Assembly: GCF_000715075.1 (NCBI RefSeq)
Contig: NC_134103.1
Location: 52,940,730-53,004,729, forward strand
DNA: 64,000 bases
Direction of reading: 5' to 3'
From: Nicotiana tabacum
Taxonomy: Eukaryota; Streptophyta; Magnoliopsida; Solanales; Solanaceae
Below, piece after piece: positions 10,720-24,894 of the stretch (position 1 is the first letter of the stretch; each line of letters begins with the position of its first letter). The position numbers were made by a program, and so were the translations under genes. The notes beneath the pieces were generated by a model. The model was not told the DNA's origin. It worked only from the letters and a program-made list of their open reading frames with translations, and made no database searches.

Positions 10720-13093
10720 TGTTACATCCTGTGCGTCGCAAGTTGACGTATAATGAATATGTCACTTATTAATCATGATTTAAATGAGTCTAAAGTTATA
10801 ATATGACTATATATGATGTTTGGATACAAAATATAAAGTTAGGGAAAATCGGATTTATGTTGCGGAAAAACGACTAAGGATTTTCCTTGTAACGAAGCCT
10901 TTTGAGCAATACATTTCGTGTGCTATATGAGGTCCTTTTAGGACATTTAATATACCAAATTGAAGGTTGTGGAATGTAGTTTCAAACAGTTTTAAACATT
11001 CATTCATACGACATCCGTATATCGTGGAATCTAGTTTCCAATACTCTTAACCGTTCATTCATACGACATCCGGATAAAAAGATATAAGCGTCTGAAAAGG
11101 GCCAATGCTAGGGTTCCAAGCTAGCACCTCTTTGACTTTTCAAAACTGGATATATATATGCCTTATGTCGTCTTTTTCTTCATTTTTCCAGAGAACATGA
11201 ACAAAGGAGACCTATAAACTTATCCTTAAGCTCTCTACAAGGGTTTAAAAGAGAATTAATATCTCGGGTACGAAATCAAGATGCGATAACATTAGAACGA
11301 TCCCTACGACGTAAGTATCGTTATACCACCTCTCTCTTTCTTTGTAGTTTGAGTTTTGGAGGTACTTCATGGTTCATAAAACACCTTATTCCTGTATTTA
11401 AGCCTTTTAAATATCAAGGAAGGTTAATAAATTTATTTTCTAATAGTTAGAACTCACGGGACAGTGATCGGAAGCCGTGAGTTCGATTTATTCCACTTGT
11501 AGTGGACTGTTTTGTAGTCCACTCGTGTTGCCCTCTTGTGCTACTGATTTATGGAGTTTGGAAGGATAAAAGGCATGGAGAAATGCCACATGTAGTAGGG
11601 TAGTGGGATGGTTGCTCGTCGTTGCAATTTTAGGCTAATTGGTAACTTGTTGATTGGGTATGTTATGGTATATTTGGGTTTTTTGTTGTATTAAAGGTCT
11701 CGAATTGTAGTTAGGTTGGTTTTGAGTTACTTATTGTATTATGTTACTGTCTCGCCTATAGAAGGCTTGAGGAAGGAGTAAAATCAGGGGAAATGTTGCT
11801 CGTTTAGTTATAGATTAAGTTATTTTCGCTATATAAATTAGATAGTCATTCGTGGCTTGACAATAGCTTCATTGTCATTGTTGTAGATTAAGGTGCAGTG
11901 ATCTGAGTTTAGCGTCGTTATTGGACAGACTTTTATAAGGTATCTTAAGGCTATCCTCTCTTTCCATTTGGCATGATCCATATGATACAATGAAACAAGC
12001 AAACACACAACTTTCACAAATGGCTATATTCTTTGAAGTACTAGGGTTGCCTATTGTTCTTGATTCCCCATATGTCCTATCATTATATCGCCTGTTCATG
12101 GGTATTAGAAAATACATAAGTGATGAAGTTTATTTCGTGATATTAACCGAAGGCATATTGATCTTGTGACATCCCGAGAGATCTTATTGACTTACTTCTT
12201 ATGCATTACATTCATTTATATATGTATATTGACCCATGACCAGATGACGTTATATACACGTATATTATATGTGTATGGGGTGTGGGGAAAGGTTACGATG
12301 TTATATACGCACCACCACCTAAACAGCTACAACGTTATATACCTATGCATGATATGACATTTATATGGATATGCATGAAATTATAAATGTTTCATGATTC
12401 ACAAAGCTATTCAGATTTAAATGTTGAGTCCTTTACTCCATGTGTATTTCATGTCTTTTATATACTGATATTTATGCCTTACATACTCGGTACATTATTC
12501 GTACTGATGCCCCTATTGCCTGGGGGCATGCGTTTCATGCCCGCACGTGCAGGTAGACAGGCTGACGGTCCCCCTTCTTAGGATCCTTGCTCGGCGAGAG
12601 TTGGTGTGCTCCATTTGATCCGGAATTGCTATTGGGTTTTGGTACAATATGTTTGCATACATATATGGGTCTGATGGGGCCCAATCTCGTCTTTTAAATA
12701 GTTGTAAACTCTATTAGAGATCTGTAGACAGTCATCTATAGTTGGATAGTGTATGTCCTTGTCGGCTTCTATGTTTATATCTAGTGGTCCATAGCAGCCT
12801 TGTCGGCTCGTCCTACCGTGTTCCGCATATATACATATATCTCTCTGTGTGTGTGTGTGTGTGTATGTATTTTGGGCATGTTTCCTCACGTATGTTATTC
12901 ACATGATTCTGTGTGTATATATGTGTTTTGGGCATGTTTCTCACGTATGTTATTCACATGATTCTAGAGTTTGTTGACAGATTTTATGCATTACCTACCC
13001 CTATTTCATGTTTATATTTTAGACGTATGCTTAGGGGTGTTCGACAGGAAGTACTCGGGCACTCATTATGGCCCATCGGTTTGGGTCGTCATA
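10720..13093 (+). repeat. 3' LTR of element A
   Basis: 2374 bp, TGTTACATCC to CGTCATA (the family end GTGACA is mutated). Relative to the left LTR it has a duplicated segment of about 70 bp near 10990-11060, has lost about 80 bp near 12320, carries GT repeats at about 12846-12865, and holds a tandem duplication of about 50 bp at 12867-12965. TSD ATAAA follows at 13094-13098. Confidence 0.92.
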
Positions 13094-13098
13094 ATAAA

Positions 13099-15487
<2,389 letters not shown>

Positions 15488-15490
15488 AGT

Positions 15491-15502
15491 TGGTATCAGA
15501 GT
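15491..15502 (+). other. Primer binding site of element C
   Basis: TGGTATCAGAGT follows the LTR after three bases. The last base differs from the usual C. It is the initiator-Met type. The leader that follows (AGTAGAGTCT, CACTTATCTTC) is shared with element H at about 63250-63300. Confidence 0.85.
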
Positions 15503-15687
15503 ACTAGGTTGCCTAGGTCTCAAAAGTTATGAACAAGCTTAGTAGAGTCTCGAGGATCGGTATGGAAACGTCTGCACTTATCTTCTAGAGGCTATAGGGC
15601 TTTAGGAAATTTCACTTATTTCTTTCTCTATCGTGTGATTTTATTCTATCCTTGAGTCTGAATTATTATATTCTTATTCTCCCTCAG

Positions 15688-17210
15688 ATGGTGAGGACAC
15701 ACACATCATCCACAACTGACCAGGAGCCAGAGCCCCAAGTTGTAGTCACTGCCAGTTGTAGGGGCCGGGGCCAAGGTAGGGACAGAGGCACAGGTAGAGT
15801 TCAGCTTAGAGCACACGCAGCAACACCTATTGTAGAGCCTCAGATCGAGCAGTAGGAGGGGATCCATGTACAGACTTACCCGTTGGACCAACTCAGGTCC
15901 TGGAGGGGTTCATTGCTACCCCGGTACTTCAGGATACCCTAGTCTACCGAATGGGCCTTGAGGAAAGTGTGGCCCAGGCCGGTGTGATCCCTATGGCACC
16001 AGCCATCTCTCAGGCTGGGAGAGGAGCCCAGACTGCCACCATTCACACACTAGAGCAGATAGCTCACGGATATGAGACTCCTGCAGTTCCAATAGTTGGA
16101 TCAGTTTAGTCTGTTATTGCTACACAACTCAAGGAGGGAACTTCTATAACGTCGGAGGGGCTGGGGAGATTGGACAAGTTCACCAATATATTTCCTATTC
16201 AATTTGATGGTACACTTTCTGAGGACCCATAAGATTTCATAAATTGTTCCCACGAGGTACTGCGTAACATGGGTATAGTATGGTCCAATGGTTTGACTTC
16301 GTAGTGTTTCATATGGATGGCTCTGAGAAGAAGTGGTGGCAGGAGTATGTTCGCGGTAGACCAGCAGGTTTGCCTCCTCTCACTTGGGATTATTTCTCAT
16401 AGCTATGTTTTGGAGAAGTTCATCCCCTTCATCTAAGAGAGGACTACCGCATCCAGTTTGAGTGCCTTTAGCAAGATAGCATGAATTTTAACCCAGTACA
16501 AGACTAGATTTGTGGATTTATCTCGCCATGCAGTTCTCTTGATCCCTACTGAGAGGGAGAGGGTTAGGAGATTTATAGATGGCCTTACTTATGGTATCAT
16601 TCTACAGATTGCCAGAGAGACTGAGGATGGTTTTCTTTACCTCAAGTTGTGGAGATCGCTAGGCGGATCGAGAGGCGACATCTGAGAAGAGGCCTCGTCA
16701 TTTTGGTTATTTCAGTAGTGCCTCGTCTGGCGATAGGGGTTCCTTTGGTAGAGGCCATCCTATCAGGCTAGTCCAGTCAGCTCTTTCGGTATCACACGCT
16801 GCTTCAGGCAGTCATGGTTCCTATGGGTCTCGTCCTGAGCAGCTATCGTGCACCTCCAGCCCCCATCAGTACACCACCAATTCAAAGCTATCACAATGGT
16901 TATCTGGACCGTTTGGGTCAGTCCCAGATTCAGAAGCCACCTCACCAAGAGAGTGCTTTGAGTGTGGAGGGTCAGGCCATATTATGAGCTACTGTGCCAA
17001 ACTTTAGATTATTATGCCGAAATAGAGTTCTCGTGCCATGTTCTAGTACCTATTACTCCACCGCCCGCTTAACCAGCTAGAGGCGGGGGTTCAGGAAGCC
17101 CGGGTAGTGGTCAGGTCATTAGAGGTGGAGGCCAACCAGGGAGAGGCAATTCGAGAGGTAGAGGTCATATTTGTGGGGCTCAATCCCGTTTCTATGATTC
17201 CCAGCTAGAC
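15688..17210 (+). pseudogene. gag of element C
   Basis: Starts at ATG 15688 with MVRTHTSSTTDQ, the same kind of start as in element H (MVRTRTAGSDDQ), then an Arg-Gly-rich stretch. Later come DFINCSHE-like and ECLQQDSMNF-like regions with stops (16230-16232, 16469-16471). The zinc knuckle CFECGGSGHIMSYC (CX2CX4HX4C) is at 16954-16995. Several frameshifts scatter the product over three frames. It would have formed the particle core. Confidence 0.8.
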
Positions 17211-17690
17211 CTGAGGTATAGTCATCTGATGCGGTCATCACAGGTATTGTTCCGGTTTTCCATAGAGATGCCTCAGTTTTATTTGATCCGGGTTCCACTT
17301 ATTTGTATGTGTCATCCTATCTTTCTCCATGTTTGGATTTGTCTCGTGATTCCTTGAGTACCCTTGTGTATGTTTCTACTCCTATGGGAGATTCTATTAT
17401 GGTAGACTGTGTATATCAATTGTGTGTGGTCTCTATCGGGGGTTACGAGACTAGGGTAGGCCTTCCTTTTCTTAGCATGGTGGACTTTGATATTATTTTG
17501 GACTACATTTGTTGTCACCATATCACACTATTCAGGATTATCATGCTAAGACCGTGACGTTGGCTATGCCAGGATTGCCATGGTTCGAGTGGAGAGGTTC
17601 ATTGAGTCATGTTCCCAGCATGGTGGTGTCTTTTCTAAAAGCACAACGGATGGTCGAGAAGGGATACTTGGCATATTTAGCCTTCGCAAG
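17211..17690 (+). pseudogene. Protease of element C
   Basis: LFDPGSTYLYVSSYLS holds the aspartic protease turn DPGST (Asp at 17285-17287). VSTPMGDSIMVD and a disrupted FDIILDYI (the family has FDVILGMDWL) follow. The frame shifts near 17520, after which the chain resumes with CHAKTVTLAMPGLP. It is related to the proteases of E and G but clearly another family. Confidence 0.8.
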
Positions 17691-18505
17691 GGATGTTATT
17701 GCTGATACTCCTACCGTTGAGTTAGTTCTGGTAGTAAAAGACTTTGCAGATGTGTTCCCAACACATCTACCAGGCATGCCGCCTGATCGGGATATCGATT
17801 TTGGTATTGACTTGGTTCCATGCACTCAGCCCATCTCTATTTCACTATATCGCATGGCACTACTGGAGTTGAATGAATTAAAGGAATAACTTCAGGAGTT
17901 GCTTGATAAGGGTTTCATCGGACTAAGTGTCTCGCCTTGAGGTGCTCCAATTATATATGTGAAGAAGAAAGACGTTACTATAAGGATGTGTACAGACTAC
18001 ATGCAACTGAATAAGGTTACAGTCAAGAATAAGTACCCACTATCGCATATTGATGATTTATTTGACCAGCTTGAGGGTGCTAAGGTGTTCTCCAAGATTG
18101 ACATGAGATCGGGATATCATCAGGACCCTCTAGTTTTTGGTGATGTCTTTTGGGCTGACCAATGCCCCTCAACTGTTATGCATTTGATGAACAATTTATT
18201 CCATCCATATGTTGATTCCTTAGTTATCGTGTTCATTGATGACATATTGGTGTATTCTCGCAGTCGGGAGGATCATGCTCCAGACTTTGAGGGAGAAGAA
18301 TTCATATGCTAAATTCTCCAAGTGCGAGTTTTGGCTTGATTCAGTCGCATTCTTGGGACACGTGTTGTCTAGTGAGGGGATCAATGTGTATCCGAAGAAG
18401 ATCGAGGCAGTTCAGAACTGGCCTAGACCTACGTTAGCTACAGAGATTCGGAACTTCTTGGCCTTCGTGGAGTGTTTTACATCCATCGCAACTCCTAGAC
18501 CCTGA
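17691..18505 (+). pseudogene. Reverse transcriptase of element C
   Basis: Runs from VVKDFADVFPTHLPGMPPDRDIDFGIDLVP through [15 protein letters not shown] and [11 protein letters not shown] to [14 protein letters not shown] (catalytic motif FIDD kept, about 18220-18265). Between SGYHQ and the FGLTNAP region roughly 60 bases are missing. Stops at 17887-17889 and 17938-17940 (the Trp of SPWGAP) and a frame change near 18280 also break it. Confidence 0.85.
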
Positions 18506-18901
18506 AGGGTGCTCCTTTCAGAAGGTCCGACGAGTGTAAAGTGAGCTTTCAGAAGCTCAAGAATGCATTGACTACAGCCCCAGTGTTGATGTTGCCTACA
18601 AGTTTGATATCTTACACCGTATATTTTGGTACATCGCGTATTGGGGTTCGGGCGGTGTTGACACAAAACTGTAGGGTGATTGCCTACGTGTCTCGCAGCT
18701 GAAGGTTCATGAAAAGAATTACCCTATGCATGATTTTTAGTTGGCAACCATTGTTCACATGCTGAAGATTTCGAGGCACTATCTATACGACATTCCATGT
18801 GAGGTCTATACCGACCATCAGAATCTCCAACACATGTTCAAGTAAAAGGACCTATATTTGTAGCAGCGAAGATGGTTAGAGTTGCTGAAAGACTATGATA
18901 T
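18506..18901 (+). pseudogene. RNase H of element C, truncated
   Basis: The connection ending GAPFRRSDECK and the RNase H body are readable with several stops (for example 18844-18846). The chain ends abruptly in LLKDYDI at 18901, where the LTR of element D starts. The expected continuation, with the rest of RNase H and integrase, is not found to the right of D, so C lost its 3' half. Confidence 0.8.
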
Positions 18902-19125
18902 TGTATACGGGTAAAATCGAGTCTAATGAGCACCCCGATTTCCCGATGAGGAAAATGTAGCAAGGACATGACTATAAGGAATCAGAATCAAAGCCACGAG
19001 CCTCTCGTAACTAGGCCCAAGCAAAACACCTACCCTCGGAGCCATCCAGACCACGTGCCCCGGGTCCGGTTTGAGTCCCAGGACCTCGAAGAGCATTACC
19101 AAACGGTCTCACACGATTAACAAAA

Positions 19126-19173
19126 GGCCGTGATATCCATGCCCAACCAGATATCATGATATGAATCACGGCC
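19126..19173. repeat. Inverted repeat in left LTR of D
   Basis: GGCCGTGAT (19126-19134) and its exact reverse complement ATCACGGCC (19165-19173) are separated by 30 bases. It lies about 85-130 bases upstream of the TATA-like box and could bind a dimeric factor or form a hairpin; the function is not known. Confidence 0.7.
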
Positions 19174-19255
19174 CGTATCGGTAGAAAATCAGTGACTAGC
19201 GAAAAGGAAGATTTTTACCTTTCTTAGAATTGTACCTAGGGTAAAATTCACCAAC

Positions 19256-19264
19256 TATATAAAG
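19256..19264 (+). promoter_or_regulatory. TATA box candidate of left LTR of D
   Basis: TATATAAAG, about 355 bases into the LTR, is a good plant TATA match. Transcription would start roughly 30 bases further on, leaving a U3 of about 0.39 kb and an R-U5 of about 0.29 kb. Confidence 0.6.
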
Positions 19265-19580
19265 GGGAAGGTATTAATTCATTAGACATACTGTAATACG
19301 CATACCAAGTCAATATAGTTATGTTCTCTCTATTTCTATAAGTTATCCAAAATTCTTGTTTTCGTTCATAAGTTCTTCATAAGTGCAAGCTCGGAACCGA
19401 AGGCAGGTTCCTTGTTGAGCCTTTAACCGAGCTAAGACTCACTATCATCATTGGTTTGGCTATTTACTATATCTTTTATTTGCTTTATCTAATGTCATTA
19501 ATCACTTGTATTGAATTAGTCCACATATCCTTAAAACTGTATATAAATTCAATTGTTATCCATTTTTAAGGGTAAACAGT

Positions 19581-19600
19581 TTGGCGCCCACAGTGGAGCT
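19581..19600 (+). other. Primer binding site of element D
   Basis: TTGGCGCCCACAGTGGAGC lies two bases after the LTR. The core TGGCGCC is the usual start of primer sites in Tat-branch elements and differs from the initiator-Met site of the chromoviruses here. Confidence 0.85.
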
Positions 19601-19679
19601 AAGAATAATAGTGGTAATTTGATATAAATTTCCATAACATTCTTTGAGATTTCAATTTTAGGTCAACTTAAGAATGTAA

Positions 19680-20247
19680 AACTCTCAATATGCGCAGTTG
19701 AACGTTGATGCTGAGTCTGGCCACCATGGAGTAAACAAAAATATAGTACCCGGCAATGAGGTGCCCTTTGTTGACCCCAACAGAGTCCTGGTTACAGACC
19801 CAATCGACGCCAACGCACATGTGGCCATCGATGCAAACTTACAGACCGATCCCGAGAATGGCGCTTGCGGAGTAGCCCGATCAATAGCCCCGGGTTCGCA
19901 TGACGGTGAAGACGATGGCATCAATTTGCGGGTGATCTTCGAAATGTTACAAGCTCAACATGCGGTGATAGCCCAGCTGTAGAACCAAAGCCGCGCCCCC
20001 AGCAGAGTTGAGGCCGAACCATTCTAGGAAGACACCTGAAGGATTGATCAAAACACCGAAAGGTCGGGTGAAGTACAACCCGGGACCAACCCCGAAATAA
20101 TAAAGATGCTTGAGGAACTGACAAAGTGGGTGGAATTGGGGTATACAAATATTGAAGCCAACAACAAAAAAGTGGATTGAACTCCAGAGTTGATCAAATT
20201 CTAGGAGCACCCCCGATATTGAAAGGCCTAGATTTCGCATTAGCATT
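19680..20247 (+). pseudogene. gag of element D, truncated
   Basis: Readable as NSQYAQLNVDAESG, then LRVIFEMLQAQHAVIAQL, a stop at 19980-19982, NQSRAPSRVEAEPF, and further on VDQILGAPPILKGLDF near 20190-20235. The original start codon is not identified. The gag breaks off about 20240. The rest of Gag and the whole protease are missing, and the next recognisable sequence is the start of RT. This is an internal deletion or the join between two elements. Confidence 0.72.
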
Positions 20248-20275
20248 CACCTATCACTGTGAGACAAGTAAGAGT

Positions 20276-21076
20276 ATATCAAATTTCTGAAAGAATATGA
20301 GAACATTTTCGCATGGTCCTATAATGACATGACGAGGTTGAGCACATCCATAGTAGCCCACATGCTACCTACCAAACCTATGTGTCCCCCAATAAAGAAG
20401 AAGCTCATAAAGTTCAAGATAGAAATGAGTTTGAAGATAAGTTGCCAAGAAAATCAAAGCCAAGGTCCATCGGGTGGTCGAATATCCAACCTGGTTAGCC
20501 AATATTGTGTCGGTACCAAAGAAAGATGGGAAGGTCAGGGTGTACATTGATTATTGAGACCTGAAGATAGCAAGTCTTAAAGATGATTTCCTATTGCCCA
20601 ACATACACATATTGATCGATAACTGTGCCAAGCATGAACTCCAGTCCTTCTTGGATTGCTTCGCGGGATACCACCAGATTTCGATGGACGAAGACGGTGC
20701 AAAAAAGATAGCCATCATTATGCCATTGGGATTATACTGCTACAAGATCATGCCATTTGGTTTAAAAAATGCCAGGTCAACCTACATGAGGGCCATGACC
20801 ACTCTCTTTCATTATATGATACACAAGGAAATAGATGTGCATGTGGATAATGTAATCATCAAGTGTAAGAAAAGCATGAATCACAAAGCAAACCTAAGGA
20901 AGTTTTTCGACCGACTATGAAAGTACAATCTGAAGTAGAATCCTGCAAAATGTGCTTTTGGAATCCCTATCGGTAAGCTGCTAGGTTTCATTGTCAGTCA
21001 TCGCGGCATCGAGTTATACCCATCAAAGATCAAAGCAATTCAGGATCTACTGCCACCAAAGAGAAAAAAGGACATA
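20276..21076 (+). pseudogene. Reverse transcriptase of element D (Tat type)
   Basis: Starts with LKEYENIFAWSYNDM and continues through the frameshifted KKDGKV region to PNIHILIDNCAKHELQ, CFAGYHQI and MPFGLKNARSTYMRAM. The catalytic motif, normally YVDD, reads HVDN, so the second active-site Asp is lost as well as the Tyr. The sequence then runs through LRKFFDRL to LLGFIVSHRGIE. Frame breaks lie near 20430-20590 and 20920-20940. It is clearly Tat branch, unlike the chromovirus RTs elsewhere in the window. Confidence 0.88.
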
Positions 21077-21690
21077 ATGAGTTTCTTGGGTTGTCTCAAC
21101 TACATCTACAGTTTCATAGCACTGCTGACGGTAATATGTGAACCGATCTTTAAGATTCTGAGAAAGCATGCTGCAACAAGTTGGACTGAGGAGTGTCAAA
21201 GGGCTTTCGATGAAATCAAGGAGTACCTATCCAATCCTCCTGTGTTGGTCCCACCTGAGTCCGGAAGACCTTTATGGTTGTACCTATCTGTGTTGGACGG
21301 AGCGTTTGGATGCGTCTTGGGGAAACATGATGAGACCGGAAGGAAGGAACAATCAATATATTACCTGAGTAAGAAGTTCACACCTTATGAATCTTGATAT
21401 TCACTATTGGAACATACTTGTTCCGCTCTAACATGGATAGCTTTGAAGTTGAGGCATTAATTTTGTGCATACACCACATACCCCATATCAAGAATGGATC
21501 CTCTGAAATACATCTTCCAGAAACCTATGCCTACTGGCAAGTTGGCAAAATGGAAAATACTACTAAGTAAGTTCGACATCGTTTATGCGACTTAGAAAGT
21601 AGTCAAGGGGCAGGAATTGGCCGATCACCTGGCAGAGAATCCTGTGGGCGGAGAATACAAACATATTTTCCTGACGAAGAAGTGTCCTTC
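21077..21690 (+). pseudogene. RNase H of element D
   Basis: SFLGCLNYIYSFIA starts the connection. TSWTEECQRAFDEIKEYL, LYLSVLDGAFGCVLG and YYLSKKFTPYES follow, and then with stops the text up to FQKPMPTGKLAKWK and ELADHLAENPV. A stop at the end of the open stretch (21395-21397) and another near 21595 break it. Confidence 0.85.
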
Positions 21691-21714
21691 ATAGGAGATG
21701 ATATCACTAAAGCA

Positions 21715-22190
21715 TATGATGTTTGGAGAATGTTCTTCGATGGGCCACAAACTTCAAGGGAGTGGGTATTGGAGTTGTCTTAGCATCAAAAACCGATCAA
21801 CATTATCCGATATCAGCCAAACTCAGGTGCCCATGCACCAACAACATGGCAGAATACGAGGCTTGCATTCTGGGACTCAGATTGGCCATCGAAATGAATA
21901 TCCAAGAATTACTGGTAATCGGATATTCAAACTTGCTAATACACCAGGTACTCAGACAATGGGCCACCAAGAATACAAAAATTTCACCATACTTACACTA
22001 TGTACAGTACCTGATCAAAAGGTTCTCAAAGATAGAGTTCAAGTATGTTCCTAAAATCCAAGACTCGCCGATGCACAGCCCACCCTGTCTTCTATGATAA
22101 AATATCCAGACAAGAACTATATTGATCCCATCATAATAGAAATTCACAAACAACCTGCTTATTGCGCTCACGTCGAAGAAGAGTTGATGG
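21715..22190 (+). pseudogene. Second (archaeal-type) RNase H of element D
   Basis: An additional RNase H module: ANFKGVGIGVVLAS-type text, then CTNNMAEYEACILGLRLAIEM, ELLVIGYSNLLIHQV and YLIKRFSKIEFKYVPKIQ. A second RNase H between the first RNase H and integrase is a hallmark of Tat/Ogre elements. The acidic residues of the usual GDSDLL motif are replaced (GYSNLL), so this copy should be inactive. Frame is lost near 22060, before the segment PYCAHVEEE-like at 22150-22190. Confidence 0.85.
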
Positions 22191-23420
22191 GAATCCATGG
22201 TTTCACGATATTAGGGAGTATTTAGAGAAAGGAGAATACTCAGAAAATGCTACACACACTCAAAAGAACAAGCTTCGGAGGTTAGCTAACCACTTCTTTT
22301 ATAGCAGAGGAATTTTGTACAGAAGGACTCCCGGCTTGGGATTACTAAGATGCGTCAACGCCAAAGAAGCATCTAGGTTGCTCGAATATATACATGCCGG
22401 AACATGCAGACCTTTTGTGATTGGGTTCGTTCTAGCCAAGAAAATACTAAGGGCATGATATTTTTAGATGACCATGGAAACCGACTGCATCAAGTAATTA
22501 CAGAAGTGTCACCAGTTTCAGGTGCATGCTGATATGATACGAGTACCACCCAATGAACTCAATATGACGAGTTCTCCCCGACCTTTCTCCGCCTAGGGTA
22601 TGAATGTCATTGGGCCGATCGAGCCCGCTACCTCCAACTGGCACAGATTTTTATTGGTGTCCATTGATTACTTCACTAAATGGGTTGAGGCCGCCTCCTA
22701 CAAAGTTGTGTCTAAGAAGGTTATAGCAGATTTTGTCCGGGACCGTATTGTCTGCCGGTTCGAGGTGCCTGAATCCATCATTACCGACAACGCTGCCAAT
22801 CTCAACAGTGATCTGATGAGGGCCATGGGTGAAACATTCAAGATCAAACACAAGAATTATACATCATATAGGTCACAAATTAATGGAGCCGTAGATGCCG
22901 TCACCAAGAAAATAAGAAGATATTAAGGAAGATGGTGGACAATTACAAGCACTCGCACGAGAAGCTACCATTTTCTCTACTCGGGTACCGCACCATAGTC
23001 CGAAGCTCAAGTGGGGCAACTCCTTACTTGTTGTCTATGGTAATGAAGCTGTTATATCTACCGAGGAAGAAATTCCCTCCTTAAGAATCATATAGGAAGT
23101 AGAACTTAGTGATGGAGAATGGGTACAGAGTCGATATGATTAGTTGGCTCTCATTGACGGTAAAATGATGAACGCAGTGTGTAACAGTTAACTCTTTTCA
23201 ACAAGAAGGCTGACCGAGGCAATTCATACCGGGGAAATTGGTGCTGAAACAAATCTTTCCGCATAAGAATGAAGCAAAAGGAAAATTCTTGCCTAAATGG
23301 CAAGGGCCTTACATGGATCACCGAGTGCTGACAGGAGGAGCACTTATACTAGCAGAAATAGATGGAGAGTTAAGGCCAAAGCCTATCAATTCGGACGCCT
23401 TCAACATATATTATGTTTGA
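22191..23420 (+). pseudogene. Integrase of element D
   Basis: Zinc module remains (HAGTCRPFVIGFVLAKKILRA, then HQFQVHADMIR, with the first Cys of the pair changed). The core has MNVIGPIEPA with the first catalytic Asp, ESIITDNAANLNSDL with the second, and INGAVDAVTKKI where the family has GAVEAA: the catalytic Glu is Asp here. The end is MVLKQIFPHKNEAKGKFLPKWQGPY to INSDAFNIYYV, with the stop at 23418-23420. Breaks lie at 22457, 22923 and around 23000-23200. No chromodomain follows, as expected for Tat. Confidence 0.87.
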
Positions 23421-24060
23421 GATTGTATTTGCACTTACTTTGATGTAACATGAACTACGCTTGACCTGATTCCCATTATAGAGTGGATATTTAGGCGACC
23501 ATGTGGCTTAGGTCACACTATAGTAAAATCTTCATTCTTCTATATGGTCGGAAACTAGGGCATGATTTTGAGCTTCATCAGATTTAATGCGATTATATCA
23601 AGGATCGCTAGAATGATATTGCCGGAGGTATACGTCAAAACTGGGGGCAGAATTTTGATGAAGGCCTCAAAATTCCAAGATAAGAATGTATCAATGTTTC
23701 TAAGTATGTCACGGCCTATGATTCAACCAAACTATTTTGTGCATTATCTTTTCAACAACTGCATTTCTTACAAATAATTTACCACAAATTCATATGTTCG
23801 AAAACTTCATTTTTGTAATAGCCAGGTGTTACCCAAGGTGACTCAAGCACAAGGCGTCAAGATAGGAGCAAGGACAAAACAAGGAACCGAAAGCACGAAC
23901 CAATCTTCCCCCCAACTTACCATTTTTCTTTGGATGAACCCATAATAGATACATTCAAATGTATCCACAAGGGATGCACCACAAAGATAAGTATCTCCAC
24001 ATAGATATATGCTACCAGGCCTAATTGCGTCGAGCTAAGAATCTCTTCCCTCTCTCACAT
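23421..24060 (+). other. 3' untranslated region of element D, first part
   Basis: Non-coding text typical of the region after integrase in Tat elements: CTACGCTTGACCTGATTCCC, and AACTGGGGGCAGAATTTTGATG near 23640. No protein homology is recognised in any frame. Confidence 0.65.
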
Positions 24061-24065
24061 TTACT

Positions 24066-24860
24066 TAGGGTTCAGCACTTCCCTCATTGCATTGCATGAG
24101 TCTAAGCACTGCCTCCATCATTGCATAAGGCTAAATGTTGCTTTTCTCTGCATAGGGCTAAGCACTACCCTCATTACATTGCATGAGGCTAAGCACTTCC
24201 TCCATTGTTGCAAGCTAAATGATGTCTTTATCTACATAGGCCTAAGAACTTCCCTCATTGCATTTCATGAGGCTAAGCACTGCCTCCATCATTACATAAG
24301 GCTAAACGATGTCTTTCTCTGCATAGGGCTAAGCACTGCCCTCATTACATTACATGAGGCTAAGCACTACCTCCATCATTGCATAAGGTCAAACAACTCC
24401 ATTATTGCATGAGGCTAAGCATTGCCTCCATTATTGCATGAGGCTAAGCATTGCCTCCATCATTGCATAAGTCTAAGCACTGCCTTTTCCCTGCATAAGA
24501 CTAAGCATTATCTCATTACATTTCTTGAGGCTAAGCATTGCCTTCATCATTACATAGGGCTAAACACTGCCTTTCTCTACATAAGGCTAAGCATTGCCAT
24601 AATTACATTGCGTGAGGCTAAGCACTGCCTCCATGAATGCATAAGGCTAAACGATGTCTTTCTCTGCATAGGGCTAAGCACTGCCCTCATTACATTACAT
24701 GAGGCTAAGCACTACCTCCATCATTGCATAAGGCTAAATGCTGCCTTTTTCCGTATAGGGCTAAGCACTGCCCTCATTATCTACATAGGACTAAGCACTA
24801 GCCACATCTCACACAAAGATAAACAGTGCCTTCCTTCATTCTCACACATGGCTAAGCATT
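24066..24860 (+). repeat. Tandem array 1 in 3' UTR of D
   Basis: About 0.8 kb of degenerate copies of a unit close to 40 bases with the core GGCTAAGCACTGCCTCCATC and ATTGCATAAGGCTAA. Some neighbours form a higher-order repeat of about 80-120 bases with Ctt-Ctc-TGCATAGGG segments. The two long open frames here (24092-24412 and 24422-24961) only translate the repeat. Tat elements are known for variable tandem arrays in this place. Confidence 0.88.
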
Positions 24861-24894
24861 TCCTATTTCATCTATCGAAAATCAATATCATTGC

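Larger units (their letters stand above)
698..13093 (+). mobile_element. Tekay/Del-like Ty3/gypsy chromovirus, element A
   Basis: A complete but dead LTR retrotransposon. It has direct LTRs (698-3005 and 10720-13093), a primer site after the left LTR, a purine tract before the right one, and a perfect 5-base TSD ATAAA at 693-697 and 13094-13098. Removing it rejoins O1: the flanks then read through collinearly with 27120-27200 inverted. Domain order is Gag, zinc knuckle, protease, RT, RNase H, integrase, chromodomain. That order and the initiator-Met primer site place it in the chromovirus branch, Tekay/Del type. The reading frame has many stops and shifts, and a second LTR (B) sits in gag. 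Confidence 0.93.
18902..19578 (+). repeat. Left LTR of element D (short Tat type)
   Basis: 677 bp, TGTATACGGG to GGGTAAACA, followed by a Tat-type primer site. No second copy is present in the window. It carries an inverted repeat and a TATA-like box (separate entries). Confidence 0.85.
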
